Source: a bacterium
GTDB taxonomy: Bacteria; Armatimonadota; Fimbriimonadia; Fimbriimonadales; Fimbriimonadaceae
DNA length: 64,000 nucleotides
Assembly: GCA_027483535.1 (NCBI GenBank)
Contig: JAIXUN010000003.1
Coordinates: 707,362-771,361 of the forward strand
Reading direction: 5' to 3'
In this document: positions 9,375 to 19,300 of the stretch, piece after piece
How positions within the stretch are numbered: position 1 is the first letter of the stretch
Layout: the number at the start of each line of letters is the position of its first letter
Program-made: the position numbers and the translations under genes
The notes under the pieces: model-generated
What the model saw: the letters and a program-made list of their open reading frames with translations, nothing else
What the model was told of the DNA's origin: nothing
Database searches by the model: none

Positions 9375-9461
9375 GTGAGCGAGATTGAAGCGACTGAGTC
9401 GCTCCGATCTGTTGTGCTTCTTGGGCTTATTCTTCTTGGCGGTATTACCGACTTAACGTAA
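9375..9461 (+). CDS. ilv operon leader peptide (28 aa, Leu/Val/Ile-rich)
   Basis: A GTG at 9375, preceded by CAGGTAAG, opens a 28-codon frame ending TAA at 9459-9461. Residues 13-24 read VVLLGLILLGGI: nine of twelve are branched-chain residues, the end products of the operon that follows. The stop codon lies 2 bases before the antiterminator strand at 9464-9473, so a ribosome that finishes the peptide would cover it. This is the design of the ilvGMEDA, ilvBN and leu leader peptides in other bacteria. Too short for ordinary gene callers. Confidence 0.85.
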   Translation: MSEIEATESLRSVVLLGLILLGGITDLT

Positions 9462-9526
9462 CGCCCCAGGAAGAGACACGACATCTGACAAGCCTTCCTG
9501 GGGTGAACCCCGGGAAGGCTTTTTTT
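9417..9526 (+). promoter_or_regulatory. Transcription attenuator of the ilv operon
   Basis: Four RNA strands can be read. Strand 1, CTTCTTGGG at 9417-9425 (inside the Leu codons), pairs with strand 2, CCCAGGAAG at 9465-9473, with one U-G. Strand 2, CCCCAGGAAG at 9464-9473, pairs perfectly with strand 3, CTTCCTGGGG at 9494-9503 (antiterminator). Strand 3, extended to 9491-9503, pairs with strand 4 at 9508-9520 to form a 13-bp terminator with a UGAA tetraloop and six Us. Antiterminator and terminator share strand 3 and exclude each other. The rest of the gap between speE and ilvB shows nothing else I can support. Confidence 0.88.
9491..9526 (+). terminator. Attenuator terminator hairpin upstream of ilvB
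   Basis: Stem 9491-9503/9508-9520, 13 bp with a single T-G pair, loop TGAA at 9504-9507, followed by TTTTTT at 9521-9526. It lies 93 bases before the ilvB start and points towards it. Confidence 0.93.
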
Positions 9527-9619
9527 CTCACTGAAGAGAAGTTGGATTCGAACCTATCAATAACACATCACGCTAACAGAGTCGTTGGCAAAGGTCCGCT
9601 GTAGGACGCAGGAGTTTGC

Positions 9620-11314
9620 ATGGAACGATCTGGAGCGCGAGTAGTGATGGAGGCCCTTGAACGACAAGGCGTCGACGTCTTTTTTGGTTACCCTGGCGGT
9701 GTTGTTTTGCCGCTTTACGATGAAATGTTGAATTGGCCGCAAATCAAGCACATCTTGGTTCGGCACGAACAAGCGGCGGCGCACATGGCCGACGGCTACG
9801 CCCGAGCGACGGGCAGAGTGGGTGTGTGTCTTGCCACCAGCGGACCCGGTGCCACCAACCTTGTCACCGGAATCGCGAACGCGATCATGGACTCGATTCC
9901 GATGGTTGCCATCACGGGCAATGTCAATAGCTGGGCAATCGGTAAGGATGCGTTTCAAGAGACCGACATCCAGGGAATCACCATTCCCATCACCAAGCAC
10001 AACTACCTCGTGACCAATGTCGACGACCTTCCTTACGTTCTGGAAGAGGCGTTCTATCTGGCGAACACGGGTCGAAAGGGTCCAGTTTTGGTGGACATTC
10101 CGAAAGATGTGTTCATCAAGAAGACATCCGTAGCCTTCCCCGACAAGATCGAGCGGCGCGGTTACCGTCTACCGCCAACCCCCGATGCAGGTCAGATTGC
10201 CACCGCCGCCAAAATGATCGCCGAGGCCCAAAAGCCCGTCATCATCGCGGGTGCGGGTGTCATGCACTCTCATTCATGGGATGAGCTTCGAACCCTCGCC
10301 GAGACGTGCGACATTCCGGTCATCAACTCGCTTCTCGGACTCGGCTGCTTCCCACGCGACCACGAATTGTCGCTCGGAATGATGGGCATGCACGGAGAAG
10401 CAACGGGCACCCTCGCAGTGCAAGAAGCCGACCTCGTCATGGGCATCGGCATCCGGTTTGACGATCGTCTAACGGGTGACACCTCTAAGTTCGCTCCCAA
10501 CGCTAAGATCCTTCACTTCGATCTCGATATCAGCGAGGTTGGAAAGACGGTGACCCCCATCGCGTTCGTCATTGGAGACCTCAAAGATTCGTTGCAAGCG
10601 GTCCTTAAGGAGGTCGCTCCAAAGACCCACCCGGCATGGCGAGCCCAGGTGAAATCTTGGCAAGAGACTTATCCGTTGGTGGTTCCGGAGGGCAAGTTCC
10701 TTTCTCGAACCGTTCTCCGCGCGCTTAACGAGCACACCGAGGGCGAGGCCATTGTCAGCACCGACGTGGGTCAGCACCAGATGTGGACCTCGCAGTTCAT
10801 TAAGTTCAAGAAGCCTCACACCTGGCTGTCGAGCGGTGGACTTGGAACCATGGGCTTCGGATTCCCGGCCGCGATGGGCGCCAAGTTCGCTCAGCCCGAC
10901 GCTGAAGTTTGGGCGGTGGTTGGCGACGGTGGATTCCAAATGACGCTCCAGGAACTCCAGACCGCCGTCGAATTCAACTGCAACGTCAAGATCGCGCTCC
11001 TCAACAATGGCTACCTGGGCATGGTTCGCCAATGGCAAGAACTGTTCTATGACCATCGCTACAGCCACGTCGCTATGGGCTCGCCCGACTTCGGCAAACT
11101 CGCCGAGGCTTACGGAGTTAAGTTCCTGCGATGTTCGCGAACGGAAGACCTCGACGCCACTCTCGAAGAGGCACGCGCTCACAACGGACCCGTTCTTTGT
11201 GAGTTTGTGGTGGAGATGGAAGAGAACGTCTTCCCGATGGTTCCGGCAGGCGGCAGCAACAGCCAGGTCATCATGGACCCGGCGCTGAAGACTCCGGTGG
11301 AGGCAGCGAAGTGA
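9620..11314 (+). CDS. ilvB: Acetolactate synthase, large catalytic subunit
   Basis: Condenses two pyruvates, or pyruvate and 2-ketobutyrate, to acetolactate or acetohydroxybutyrate, using ThDP, Mg and FAD. The 564 residues show the family order: FGYPGGVVLPLYD, the catalytic Glu in LVRHEQAAAHMADGYAR, SGPGATNLVTGIA, and the ThDP motif GDGGFQMTLQELQT ending in LLNNGYLGMVRQWQ. AGGAG at 9610-9614 precedes the ATG. First structural gene after the attenuator; its stop overlaps ilvN by four bases (GTGA). Confidence 0.96.
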   Translation: MERSGARVVMEALERQGVDVFFGYPGGVVLPLYDEMLNWPQIKHILVRHEQAAAHMADGYARATGRVGVCLATSGPGATNLVTGIANAIMDSIPMVAITGNVNSWAIGKDAFQETDIQGITIPITKHNYLVTNVDDLPYVLEEAFYLANTGRKGPVLVDIPKDVFIKKTSVAFPDKIERRGYRLPPTPDAGQIATAAKMIAEAQKPVIIAGAGVMHSHSWDELRTLAETCDIPVINSLLGLGCFPRDHELSLGMMGMHGEATGTLAVQEADLVMGIGIRFDDRLTGDTSKFAPNAKILHFDLDISEVGKTVTPIAFVIGDLKDSLQAVLKEVAPKTHPAWRAQVKSWQETYPLVVPEGKFLSRTVLRALNEHTEGEAIVSTDVGQHQMWTSQFIKFKKPHTWLSSGGLGTMGFGFPAAMGAKFAQPDAEVWAVVGDGGFQMTLQELQTAVEFNCNVKIALLNNGYLGMVRQWQELFYDHRYSHVAMGSPDFGKLAEAYGVKFLRCSRTEDLDATLEEARAHNGPVLCEFVVEMEENVFPMVPAGGSNSQVIMDPALKTPVEAAK

Positions 11315-11790
11315 GCCAGCGACACACCATCACCGCTCTCGTGCAGAACGAGTCTGGAACCATCAACCGGGTGGTCTCGCTCTTCCGGCGACGCGGATTC
11401 AGCCTCGCCTCGTTCAACGCAGGCGACTGCGAGCAAGTCGGCTTCAGTCGCATGACGTTTGTGGTCGATGGCGACCACGGCGTGATGGTTCAGGTCTTGC
11501 GACAACTCGATAAGCTCATCGACGTCGTTGACTGCGAGTCTTTGGAGCCTGAAAAGTCGGTTAGCCGTGAAATGGTGCTTGTTCGGTGCCAACCTCGACC
11601 CGAGCAAAGGGAGAGCCTTTACAACCTTGTGCTCGAGTTCTTTGGCAAGACTCCCGCTGCTTCCGAGACGGCAGTGGTCGTGGAGTTCGCGGGAGACCTC
11701 GCCGAGGTGGAGCGACTCATTGAAGCGCTTCAGCCCTACACCATCCAGGAGATCGTTCGCACCGGACTGGTCGCGATCAAACTCGACTAA
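11311..11790 (+). CDS. ilvN: Acetolactate synthase, small regulatory subunit
   Basis: A 159-residue ACT-domain subunit that stimulates IlvB and confers valine feedback inhibition in the family. The N-terminal ACT domain (about 5-75) has ITALVQNESGTINRVVSLF and RRRGFSLASFNAG; a C-terminal AHAS small-subunit domain follows (about 85-158, including PYTIQEIVRTGLVAI). The GTG start overlaps the ilvB stop, so equal-ratio translation is likely. Confidence 0.95.
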   Translation: MSQRHTITALVQNESGTINRVVSLFRRRGFSLASFNAGDCEQVGFSRMTFVVDGDHGVMVQVLRQLDKLIDVVDCESLEPEKSVSREMVLVRCQPRPEQRESLYNLVLEFFGKTPAASETAVVVEFAGDLAEVERLIEALQPYTIQEIVRTGLVAIKLD

Positions 11791-11796
11791 TTTTCC

Positions 11797-11832
11797 AGAC
11801 TCTCCGCACGCGATCTTGCTTGCGGAGGGTCT
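11797..11832 (+). promoter_or_regulatory. Intercistronic hairpin between ilvN and ilvC
   Basis: A 12-bp stem (11797-11808 with 11821-11832, one T-G) closes a 12-base loop in the 66-base gap. There is no T tract, so processing, mRNA stabilisation or partial termination is more likely than full termination. Confidence 0.55.
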
Positions 11833-11856
11833 CACTACGCTTTCAGATACGAATCA

Positions 11857-12870
11857 ATGGCTACTGTTTACTACACTCAAAACGTTAACCCAGACCTGAT
11901 CAAAGGTCTCAAAGTCGGCATCATCGGTTACGGTTCGCAAGGCCACGCTCATGCGCAAAACCTCAAGGACAGCGGAGTCGATGTCCGCGTCGGGCTCCAT
12001 GCCGAGTCCAAAACCCGAGCTAAGGCAGAGGCAGACGGCTTCCAAGTGCCCACCGTTGCCGAACTCACTCAGTGGGCGGATGTGCTGATGTTCTGCACCC
12101 CCGACGTTCCGATGGCGAGCATCTACGCCAAAGATGTCGCGCCTCACCTCACCGAAGGAAAGACCCTTCTCTTCGCTCACGGCTTCAACGTCCACTTCAA
12201 CCGAATCACCCCTCCGGAGGGCGTGAACGTGGCTATGGTGGCACCGAAAGGTCCCGGTCACCGACTCCGCGCCGAGTTCGCGGGCGGAAACGGAATGCCC
12301 GCTCTGGTTGCCGTCTATCAAGATGCAACCGGTACGGCCAAAGAGATCGCGCTTAGCTACGCTTGGGGAATCGGATCCGCTAAGGCGGGAATCCTCGAAA
12401 CCACTTTCAAGGAAGAGACCGAGACAGACCTGTTCGGCGAGCAAGCCGTTCTGTGCGGTGGTCTTTCCGAACTGATCAAGGCAGGCTTCGAGACTTTGGT
12501 CGAAGCGGGTTATCAACCTGAAGCGGCTTACTTCGAGTGCCTTCACGAGACCAAGCTCATCGTCGACCTTCTTTACGAAGGCGGTCTCAGCTACATGCGT
12601 TACTCCATCAGCGACACCGCGGAGTGGGGCGACTACGTTGCCGGTCCGAAGGTGATCAACAGCCAATCGCGAGCCGCCATGAAGGAGCTTCTTGCCGACA
12701 TCCAATCGGGCAAGTTCGCCGACGAGTGGGTGAAAGAGAACGAAGCGGGTCGACCGAAGATGAACGAGATTCGACGCCGAGAGCGATCCCACCAATTGGA
12801 ATCGGTGGGTCAAGAACTACGCGGCATGATGCCGTTCATCACGGCAAAGGTTGCCCCGGATCAAGTCTAA
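11857..12870 (+). CDS. ilvC: Ketol-acid reductoisomerase, class I
   Basis: Isomerises and reduces acetolactate or acetohydroxybutyrate to the dihydroxy acid with NAD(P)H and Mg. The 337-residue length marks the short class I form. The Rossmann loop reads [17 protein letters not shown], and metal and substrate residues lie in [25 protein letters not shown] and [15 protein letters not shown] of the knotted C-terminal domain. Third gene of the operon, behind an intercistronic hairpin. Confidence 0.96.
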   Translation: MATVYYTQNVNPDLIKGLKVGIIGYGSQGHAHAQNLKDSGVDVRVGLHAESKTRAKAEADGFQVPTVAELTQWADVLMFCTPDVPMASIYAKDVAPHLTEGKTLLFAHGFNVHFNRITPPEGVNVAMVAPKGPGHRLRAEFAGGNGMPALVAVYQDATGTAKEIALSYAWGIGSAKAGILETTFKEETETDLFGEQAVLCGGLSELIKAGFETLVEAGYQPEAAYFECLHETKLIVDLLYEGGLSYMRYSISDTAEWGDYVAGPKVINSQSRAAMKELLADIQSGKFADEWVKENEAGRPKMNEIRRRERSHQLESVGQELRGMMPFITAKVAPDQV

Positions 12871-12882
12871 GGTCGACTGCGA

Positions 12883-14439
12883 ATGAAGTTGACCCCAGAG
12901 GCCTACCTACGGCGAATGCGCGCGTCGGCGGTTTACAATGTCGCCGTCAAAACGCCGTTGGACCACTCCCCGTGGTTATCCAAGAGCGTCGGGAACACCG
13001 TTTGGCTTAAGCGAGAAGACCTGCAACCGGTCTTCAGCTTCAAGCTGCGCGGGGCCTATGCGGCGATGGCTCGCTTGGAACCAGAGGCTCTCGAAAAGGG
13101 CGTGATCACCGCTTCGGCGGGCAATCACGCCCAAGGGGTCGCCTTGGCTTCCAAGCAGCTCGGCTGCTCGGCGGAGATCGTGGTGCCGACCACGACGCCA
13201 GACGTCAAAAAGCGATCCATCGAGGCGCTAGGGGCGACTCTGGTTTGTCACGGAGACACGTACGACGACGCCTATACCTATGCTCGTAACCGGGCAACGG
13301 AAACGGGCAAGTCGTTCGTGCACCCGTACGACGATCCAGACGTGATCGCGGGTCAGGGAACCATCGGTCTGGAACTCGATGCTCAGATGCCCGCCGACGT
13401 GAAGGCGATTTTCATCGCCGTCGGCGGCGGTGGACTCTCGGCGGGGGTTGCGCTTGCCCTCAAGCAACTGCGACCCGGGATCGAGGTCTGGGGCGTTGAG
13501 CCGGAAGACTCGGACGCCATGTACCGCTCTCTGGAAGCAGGCGAGCGGGTGCGACTCGACCGAGTCGGACTCTTCGCAGACGGCGTTGCGGTTCGACAAG
13601 TGGGCGAAGAGCCGTTTGCGATCGCCCAAAAGTATCTCGACGGCGTTTTGCGAGTCTCCAATGACGAGATTTGCGCAGCGGTGAAAGATGTCTTCCAAGA
13701 TCGTCGCGTGGTTCTGGAACCTGCAGGTGCTTTGGCTATCGCTGGACTCAGACGATACGTCGAAGTCCATCGGGTGTCGAATGAGAATCTCGTCGCCATT
13801 GCTTGTGGCGCGAACATCGCTTTCGACCGCATTGGACATATCGCCGAACGAGCCACTCTAGGAGAACGGTCGGAGGCGATCCTTGGCGTAAAGATCCCGG
13901 AAAGACCGGGCAGTTTCCGCGCGCTTTGTCAGGCGTTGAGGAGCCGAAGCGTCACCGAGTTCAACTATCGCATGTCCGATCCTCAAGAAGCGATCGTCTT
14001 TGTCGGCGTTCACCTTGGCTACGGTCACGAACGCGATGCGTCGAAGTTACTGGTCGCCGAACTGACCCATGAAGGGTTCGAGACCCACGATCTGAGCGAC
14101 GACGAGCTCGCCAAAATGCACCTTCGCCACATGGTTGGCGGTCCCAGCGAATACGCAACCAACGAAAGGCTGTTTCACTTCGACTTTCCGGAGCGACCCG
14201 GCGCGCTTGCCACCTTCCTAGAGACCCTTGGGTCGGGTTGGAATATCTCCCTGTTCCACTATCGCAACCACGGATCGGATCGTGGGCGGGTCTTGGTCGG
14301 GATCCAGGTGCCCAGCGAGACGGTCGATTCCTTCCAGCGATTCCTAGCGGAACTTGGCTACGACTATTCAGAGGTCACGGATTCTGCCGCCGTTCGCCTC
14401 TTCTTATCCACAAAGACAAAGGCAGGCTCCCCAACATGA
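12883..14439 (+). CDS. ilvA: Threonine ammonia-lyase, biosynthetic
   Basis: Deaminates threonine to 2-ketobutyrate with PLP, the committed step to isoleucine. The 518-residue length is that of the long biosynthetic form. The PLP lysine is in [10 protein letters not shown] (Lys54), the phosphate-binding loop is [13 protein letters not shown], and two ACT-like regulatory domains occupy about 325-410 and 420-510 (starts such as [16 protein letters not shown] and [16 protein letters not shown]). Two ACT repeats predict isoleucine inhibition and valine activation as in E. coli. Its stop overlaps ilvD by ATGA. Confidence 0.95.
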   Translation: MKLTPEAYLRRMRASAVYNVAVKTPLDHSPWLSKSVGNTVWLKREDLQPVFSFKLRGAYAAMARLEPEALEKGVITASAGNHAQGVALASKQLGCSAEIVVPTTTPDVKKRSIEALGATLVCHGDTYDDAYTYARNRATETGKSFVHPYDDPDVIAGQGTIGLELDAQMPADVKAIFIAVGGGGLSAGVALALKQLRPGIEVWGVEPEDSDAMYRSLEAGERVRLDRVGLFADGVAVRQVGEEPFAIAQKYLDGVLRVSNDEICAAVKDVFQDRRVVLEPAGALAIAGLRRYVEVHRVSNENLVAIACGANIAFDRIGHIAERATLGERSEAILGVKIPERPGSFRALCQALRSRSVTEFNYRMSDPQEAIVFVGVHLGYGHERDASKLLVAELTHEGFETHDLSDDELAKMHLRHMVGGPSEYATNERLFHFDFPERPGALATFLETLGSGWNISLFHYRNHGSDRGRVLVGIQVPSETVDSFQRFLAELGYDYSEVTDSAAVRLFLSTKTKAGSPT

Positions 14440-16145
14440 ACGAAGAACAATTGAATGCAAGTAACACCCAGTGGGACCCTCGGCACAAAAGCCGAGTCAT
14501 CACCGAGGGAGCCGACAAAACCGCCAACCGGGCGATGCTTCGGGCGATGGGACTCGGCGATAAGCACATGGTCCAGCCGTGGGTAGGCGTCGCGACGGTT
14601 TGGAGCGAAGCGACCCCCTGCAACGTGAACTTGGACCAGCAAGGTCTTGCGATTGCCAACGCGGTGAACGCGGCGGGTGGAACGGCTCGACGGTTCAACA
14701 CCATCTCCGTCAGTGATGGAATCGCGATGGGTCATGAAGGCATGCGTGCTTCGCTGGTCAGCCGAGAAGTGATCGCCGACTCCGTGGAACTCATGATGCG
14801 GGCCCACTGCTACGACGGCCTGGTCGGAGTCGCCGGGTGCGACAAGTCTCTCCCCGGCATGCTTATGGCGATGGCGCGATTGAACGTCCCCTCGGTGTTC
14901 CTGTACGGCGGAACCATCATGCCGGGGCGACACAAAGACAAAGACGTCACCATCCAAGACGCCTTCGAAGCAGCGGGAGCCTATGCGGCTGGCACCATCG
15001 ACGCCGAGGAACTTCACGCCGTTGAATGTGCGGTTTGTCCGGGAGCAGGAGCGTGCGGAGGTCAGTACACCGCTAACACCATGGCATGCGTCGCCGAAGC
15101 ACTTGGCATGGCTTTCCCTGGCTCGTCCGGACCGCCTGCGGAAGATCCAGACGGCTCTCGCGCAGACTTCCATAAGGTGATCGGTCAGCAGATCGTCACC
15201 CTGCTTGAAAGCGGGCTTCTGCCGAGCGACATCATGACCAAGAAGGCGTTCGAGAACGCCATCGCCGTCGGAGCCGCAACGGGAGGAAGCACGAACATTG
15301 CGCTGCACCTTCCCGCGATCGCTTACGAATTGGGCATCGAGTTAACGCTCGATGAGATTCACGAGGTGGCGCAACGGACGCCCATCATCGCCGATCTTCG
15401 ACCGGGCGGCAAGTACGTGATGCTCGACCTATTCAGAGTAGGTGGCGTTCCCGCCGTACTCAAGGCACTGCTGGAGGCGGGCTGCCTCCACGGAGACTGT
15501 CTCACCGTGACGGGCAAAACCATGGCGGAAAACCTGGAAGGGGTTGAGATTCCGGCGGGTCAAGACGTGGTTCGGCACCCTGAAAACGCACTTTCCCCCA
15601 CCGGGGGCTTGGTGATCGTTAAGGGCAACCTTGCTCCAGAGGGCGGAGTGATCAAAACGGCAGGTGTAAAGAAACTGGTTCACACAGGTCCAGCACGAGT
15701 CTTTGACTGCGAAGACGATGCGATGGCGGCCGTCCAACGTCGCGAGATCAATCGAGGAGACGTGGTTGTGATCCGCTACGAAGGGCCCAAGGGCGGACCC
15801 GGAATGCGCGAAATGCTCGGCGTGACGGCCGCGTTGGTCGGTCAGGGAATGGGTTACGACGTTGCTCTCCTCACAGACGGTCGGTTCAGCGGTGCAACTC
15901 GCGGTTTGATGGTTGGTCACGTCTGCCCCGAGGCTTCGGAAGGTGGTCCGATCGCACTGGTGAAAGAGGGCGACACGATTACGGTCGACGCCGAGACCCA
16001 CCGACTCATCATGGACGTCTCCGATGAAGAGTTGGCGGAGCGTAAGAAGAGCTGGTCGCCGCCCGCTCCCCGATACACGAAGGGTGCCCTCGCCAAGTAC
16101 GCGCGAACGGTTGGGTCCGCCTCTCGTGGAGCGGTGACGCACTAG
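14436..16145 (+). CDS. ilvD: Dihydroxy-acid dehydratase
   Basis: Dehydrates dihydroxy-isovalerate or -methylvalerate to the 2-keto acids of valine and isoleucine, using an Fe-S cluster and Mg. The 569 residues include [30 protein letters not shown] and [19 protein letters not shown], which carry the cluster cysteines, and [15 protein letters not shown] near the C-terminus. The frame is open upstream into ilvA, but the ATG at 14436, which overlaps the ilvA stop as ATGA, is the natural start. Last gene of the ilv operon. Confidence 0.95.
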   Translation: MNEEQLNASNTQWDPRHKSRVITEGADKTANRAMLRAMGLGDKHMVQPWVGVATVWSEATPCNVNLDQQGLAIANAVNAAGGTARRFNTISVSDGIAMGHEGMRASLVSREVIADSVELMMRAHCYDGLVGVAGCDKSLPGMLMAMARLNVPSVFLYGGTIMPGRHKDKDVTIQDAFEAAGAYAAGTIDAEELHAVECAVCPGAGACGGQYTANTMACVAEALGMAFPGSSGPPAEDPDGSRADFHKVIGQQIVTLLESGLLPSDIMTKKAFENAIAVGAATGGSTNIALHLPAIAYELGIELTLDEIHEVAQRTPIIADLRPGGKYVMLDLFRVGGVPAVLKALLEAGCLHGDCLTVTGKTMAENLEGVEIPAGQDVVRHPENALSPTGGLVIVKGNLAPEGGVIKTAGVKKLVHTGPARVFDCEDDAMAAVQRREINRGDVVVIRYEGPKGGPGMREMLGVTAALVGQGMGYDVALLTDGRFSGATRGLMVGHVCPEASEGGPIALVKEGDTITVDAETHRLIMDVSDEELAERKKSWSPPAPRYTKGALAKYARTVGSASRGAVTH

Positions 16146-16167
16146 ACGGCTCAACCGCCGAAGAAGA

Positions 16168-16202
16168 AAGCGGGTCGAATCCAAAGTCGCTCGACCCGCT
16201 TC
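16168..16202 (+). terminator. Hairpin at the end of the ilv operon
   Basis: AAGCGGGTCGA at 16168-16178 pairs perfectly with TCGACCCGCTT at 16191-16201 over a 12-base loop. The trailing sequence is CCAAAA rather than a T run, so termination efficiency is uncertain. Confidence 0.65.
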
Positions 16203-16225
16203 CAAAACTCGAAGTAAAAAACTAT

Positions 16226-16254
16226 TTGGCAATTCGAGAGATTCGCTGAATAAT
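16226..16254 (+). promoter_or_regulatory. Sigma-70-type promoter for gltB
   Basis: TTGGCA at 16226-16231, a 17-base spacer, then AATAAT at 16249-16254. Each hexamer matches five of six consensus bases at ideal spacing. The predicted leader to the gltB ATG is about 60 bases. Confidence 0.65.
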
Positions 16255-16322
16255 GGGTATCCCCGACCTGCGACGATGCCGGTCCAACTCGCACCAAAGA
16301 CGGTGTTCACGGACACGCATCG

Positions 16323-19300
16323 ATGTACGAAGTTCAGAAAGACGGAAAGACGATTTTAGAAGCCGACGCCTGTGGCATTGGTTTTCTCGCCTCTAGAAAG
16401 GGGGTTGCCCAACGCAAGGTCGTAGATATGGCGCTGGAACTCACCCAGCACTTCGACCACAGAGGCGCCCCGGGTCACGGCGCGGGTCTCCAACTTGATA
16501 TCCCCTGGGCACTGCTTCTGGACCGATTCAGCGGGCACAGCAAGTTGATTGCGCAACGAGACGTTGCCCTCGGCATGTTCTTCTTGCCGTTTGAGGCCGC
16601 TCTGCGACAGCAGTGCGTCGAAGCAGTGGAGCACGTGGCTGAACTCGCGGGCACTCGATGCCTTGCTTGGGCGGACGTTCCCGTAAACGAATCGGCGTTG
16701 CCGGCTGGTAGCGCGGCTCTTCGAACGATGCCTCGCATTCGCCAAGCGATTTTTGCTCGGCCGGATCACATGAGCGAAGAGGCGTGGTTCGCTTGTCGCT
16801 ATCTGCTTCGACTCGCTCTTGATGACAGCATCGGAGAGATCGCAGGCGACTCGTTCAGCGTTTCCTCTCTCTCTAACCGGACGGTCGTTTACAAGGGCCT
16901 CGCCGAGCTCTCTAAGATCGGCGACTTCTATCCCGACCTCCGAAGCCGCGATTTCCAAAGCCGGTTCGCGCTCTTCCACAGTCGCTACTGCACCAATACG
17001 ACCACGGCTTGGCGCCGTGCCCAACCTTTCTGGAGCATCGCTCACAACGGCGAGATCGCGACCATCAAGGGCAACGTTGCGTGGATGCAGGCCATCGGAC
17101 CAGATCTCATCAAGAACTTGGTTTCCCGATTCCCGTCGCTGACCGAAGTCGCCAAGCAAGTGAAGTCGATCGTGTGTTCGGGAGGTTCGGATACCGCGAA
17201 CCTAGACGACATGATGATCGCGCTCATGGCGGGCGGAATGTCCTTCCCGCAAGCCATGCTCGCGCTCCTTCCGGCTGCCGAGTCTGTTCTTGACGAAAGC
17301 GACCCCCTGCATGAGTTCTATCGAGCGGCTCGGGTGTATCTCGGTGCTTGCGATGGTCCCGCCGCGGTTGTTGGCTGCGATGGTGACCGCGCTGTGGCTC
17401 ACCTAGATCGAAATGGTCTGAGACCGCTCTGGACGGTTTGCTCCGCCGAGTACGTGGTAGCGACGAGCGAACTCACCGGCACCATCGATATCGGTCCGGT
17501 CGAAGATCAACGCGTGATGGGCCCCGGTGAGATCTCGATGATCGATCTCAACACGGGCAAAGTGTTCTTCGACGACGGTGTTCGTGAGGAAGTGGGGCGA
17601 CAACCGTTCCCGTCTCCCGACTCCCGCCTTGTCGAAGGTGGCGAAAAGAAGTCCTCGCTGTTGCTCGATGAAGTGACGCTCGCAAAGGTCCAAAAGTCGT
17701 TCGGCATGACCAAGGAGGACATCGAAGTCCTAGTCGAGCCGATGGGAGAAACGGGCAAGCCCCCCGTTGGTGCCATGGGCGACGACACCAGCCCGGCCGC
17801 GATGCTCGACAAACTCCCGCGACGGATTGAAGACCACTTCAAACTCCGATTCGCTCAAGAGACCAGTCCTCCCATCGACCCGATTCGAGACGCTTGGGTT
17901 TTTGACTCCTCCGTCACCCTGGGCGACCGGATGGGACTGTGGTCCAAAGCTGAAGGGGTCCTAATTGAGTATCCCGAGCGCATCCTTTCAATGGGACAGA
18001 TCGCTTGGTTGGTCGAGCGGTCCGAAGTCCGCACCATCTCGCTTCTGTTTGAATCGGGCAAGGATCTGGAATCAGAATTCGAGCGAAAGATTCAACAGGC
18101 GATCGCGGCTGCCGAATCGGCCGACGTCTTGCTTATCAGCGACCGAATGCCTACCGCGAAAGATGCCGCGCTCCCGGGCCTCCGGTTCATCAGCCGCCTT
18201 CACAGCGAACTAGTTTCCAAGGGTCGGCGAGGTCGCGTTGGCTTAGTGGCGGACATCGGCATTTGGGATGTTCATCACTGCGCGCTCACCATCACGCTGG
18301 GTGCGGATGCGGTCTGCCCTTGGATTGGCATCGCGTCGGCTCCCGATCATGAGGCTAAGTATCTCAAGGCATTGCGAAGTGGCACCACCGAAGCTATGTC
18401 GATGATGGGCGTTACCCCTTCGGCTGCATACTGCGGTGCGCGACTCATCGAAGCCATCGGACTGGATGCCTCGCTTCTCAAGCGAGACTTCCCCGGAGTT
18501 CCCGGGCACTTGGGCGGGATCGGCACCGAAGTTCTGAACCGAGAATGGCTCCAATTCCATTCCGATGCCTTTACGATGGAAGAGGCGAAGCTCACGGACG
18601 CTGGAGAATTTCGACACACGAAAGACGGTCGGAAACATGCCAACAACGCTGAGATCGTCCGATCTCTTCAACTGGCTTCTGGTTACTCCCGCAAGATTCA
18701 CGAGTTCAAACCAGGTTCCAAAGAGGCCTATGAAGCCTATGCGAAACTGGTGAAGGATCGCGATCCAATCTCGATCTTGGACCTTTTGGAACCAAAGGAA
18801 GGCGACGCGATTCCGATCGCGGAAGTCGAGCCCGTCGAAGCGATTTTGTGGCGATTCATGGCTCCCGGAATGAGCGAAGGAGCCCTGAGCGAGCCCGCCC
18901 ACAAGGCAGTTGCGAAGGCGTTCAACATCCTTTTCCGCTATGCCCGGCTGAAGATGGGAGGGACTCTCCCCGGCATCGGTCCGGTGGCGAACAGCGGCGA
19001 AGGCGGCTTCGATAAGAACCGAATCGGAAAAGCGGATGGCAACCGATCGGTGCAGTACGCGGGTGGTCGATTCACCGTTACCCCCATGACCGCCTCCTGT
19101 GCGGACGAGACCGAGGTCAAGTTTGCTCAAGGCGCGAAGCCCGGAAAAGGAGGACAACTCCCCGGCAAAAAGGTCGCCCCGAGAATTGCCCACCAACGAG
19201 GATGCGAACCCGGTTACGAGCTCGTTTCTCCGCCGATCAACCACAACCTTTACTCCATTGAGGATGTGAAGCTGATGGTGGAAAGCTGGCGACACCTGAA

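Noticed and set aside
9291..9619. T-box riboswitch control of ilvB
   Set aside because: No T-box consensus or specifier-loop structure could be found; the coding leader with branched-chain codons explains the hairpins better.
14404..14412. Consensus DnaA box TTATCCACA, with another at about 29091
   Set aside because: Single copies inside coding genes (ilvA, cca), with no cluster, AT-rich unwinding region or dnaA/dnaN neighbours.
14238..14435. 66-codon N-terminal extension of ilvD into ilvA
   Set aside because: IlvD proteins do not carry it; the ATG at 14436 overlapping the ilvA stop is the natural start.
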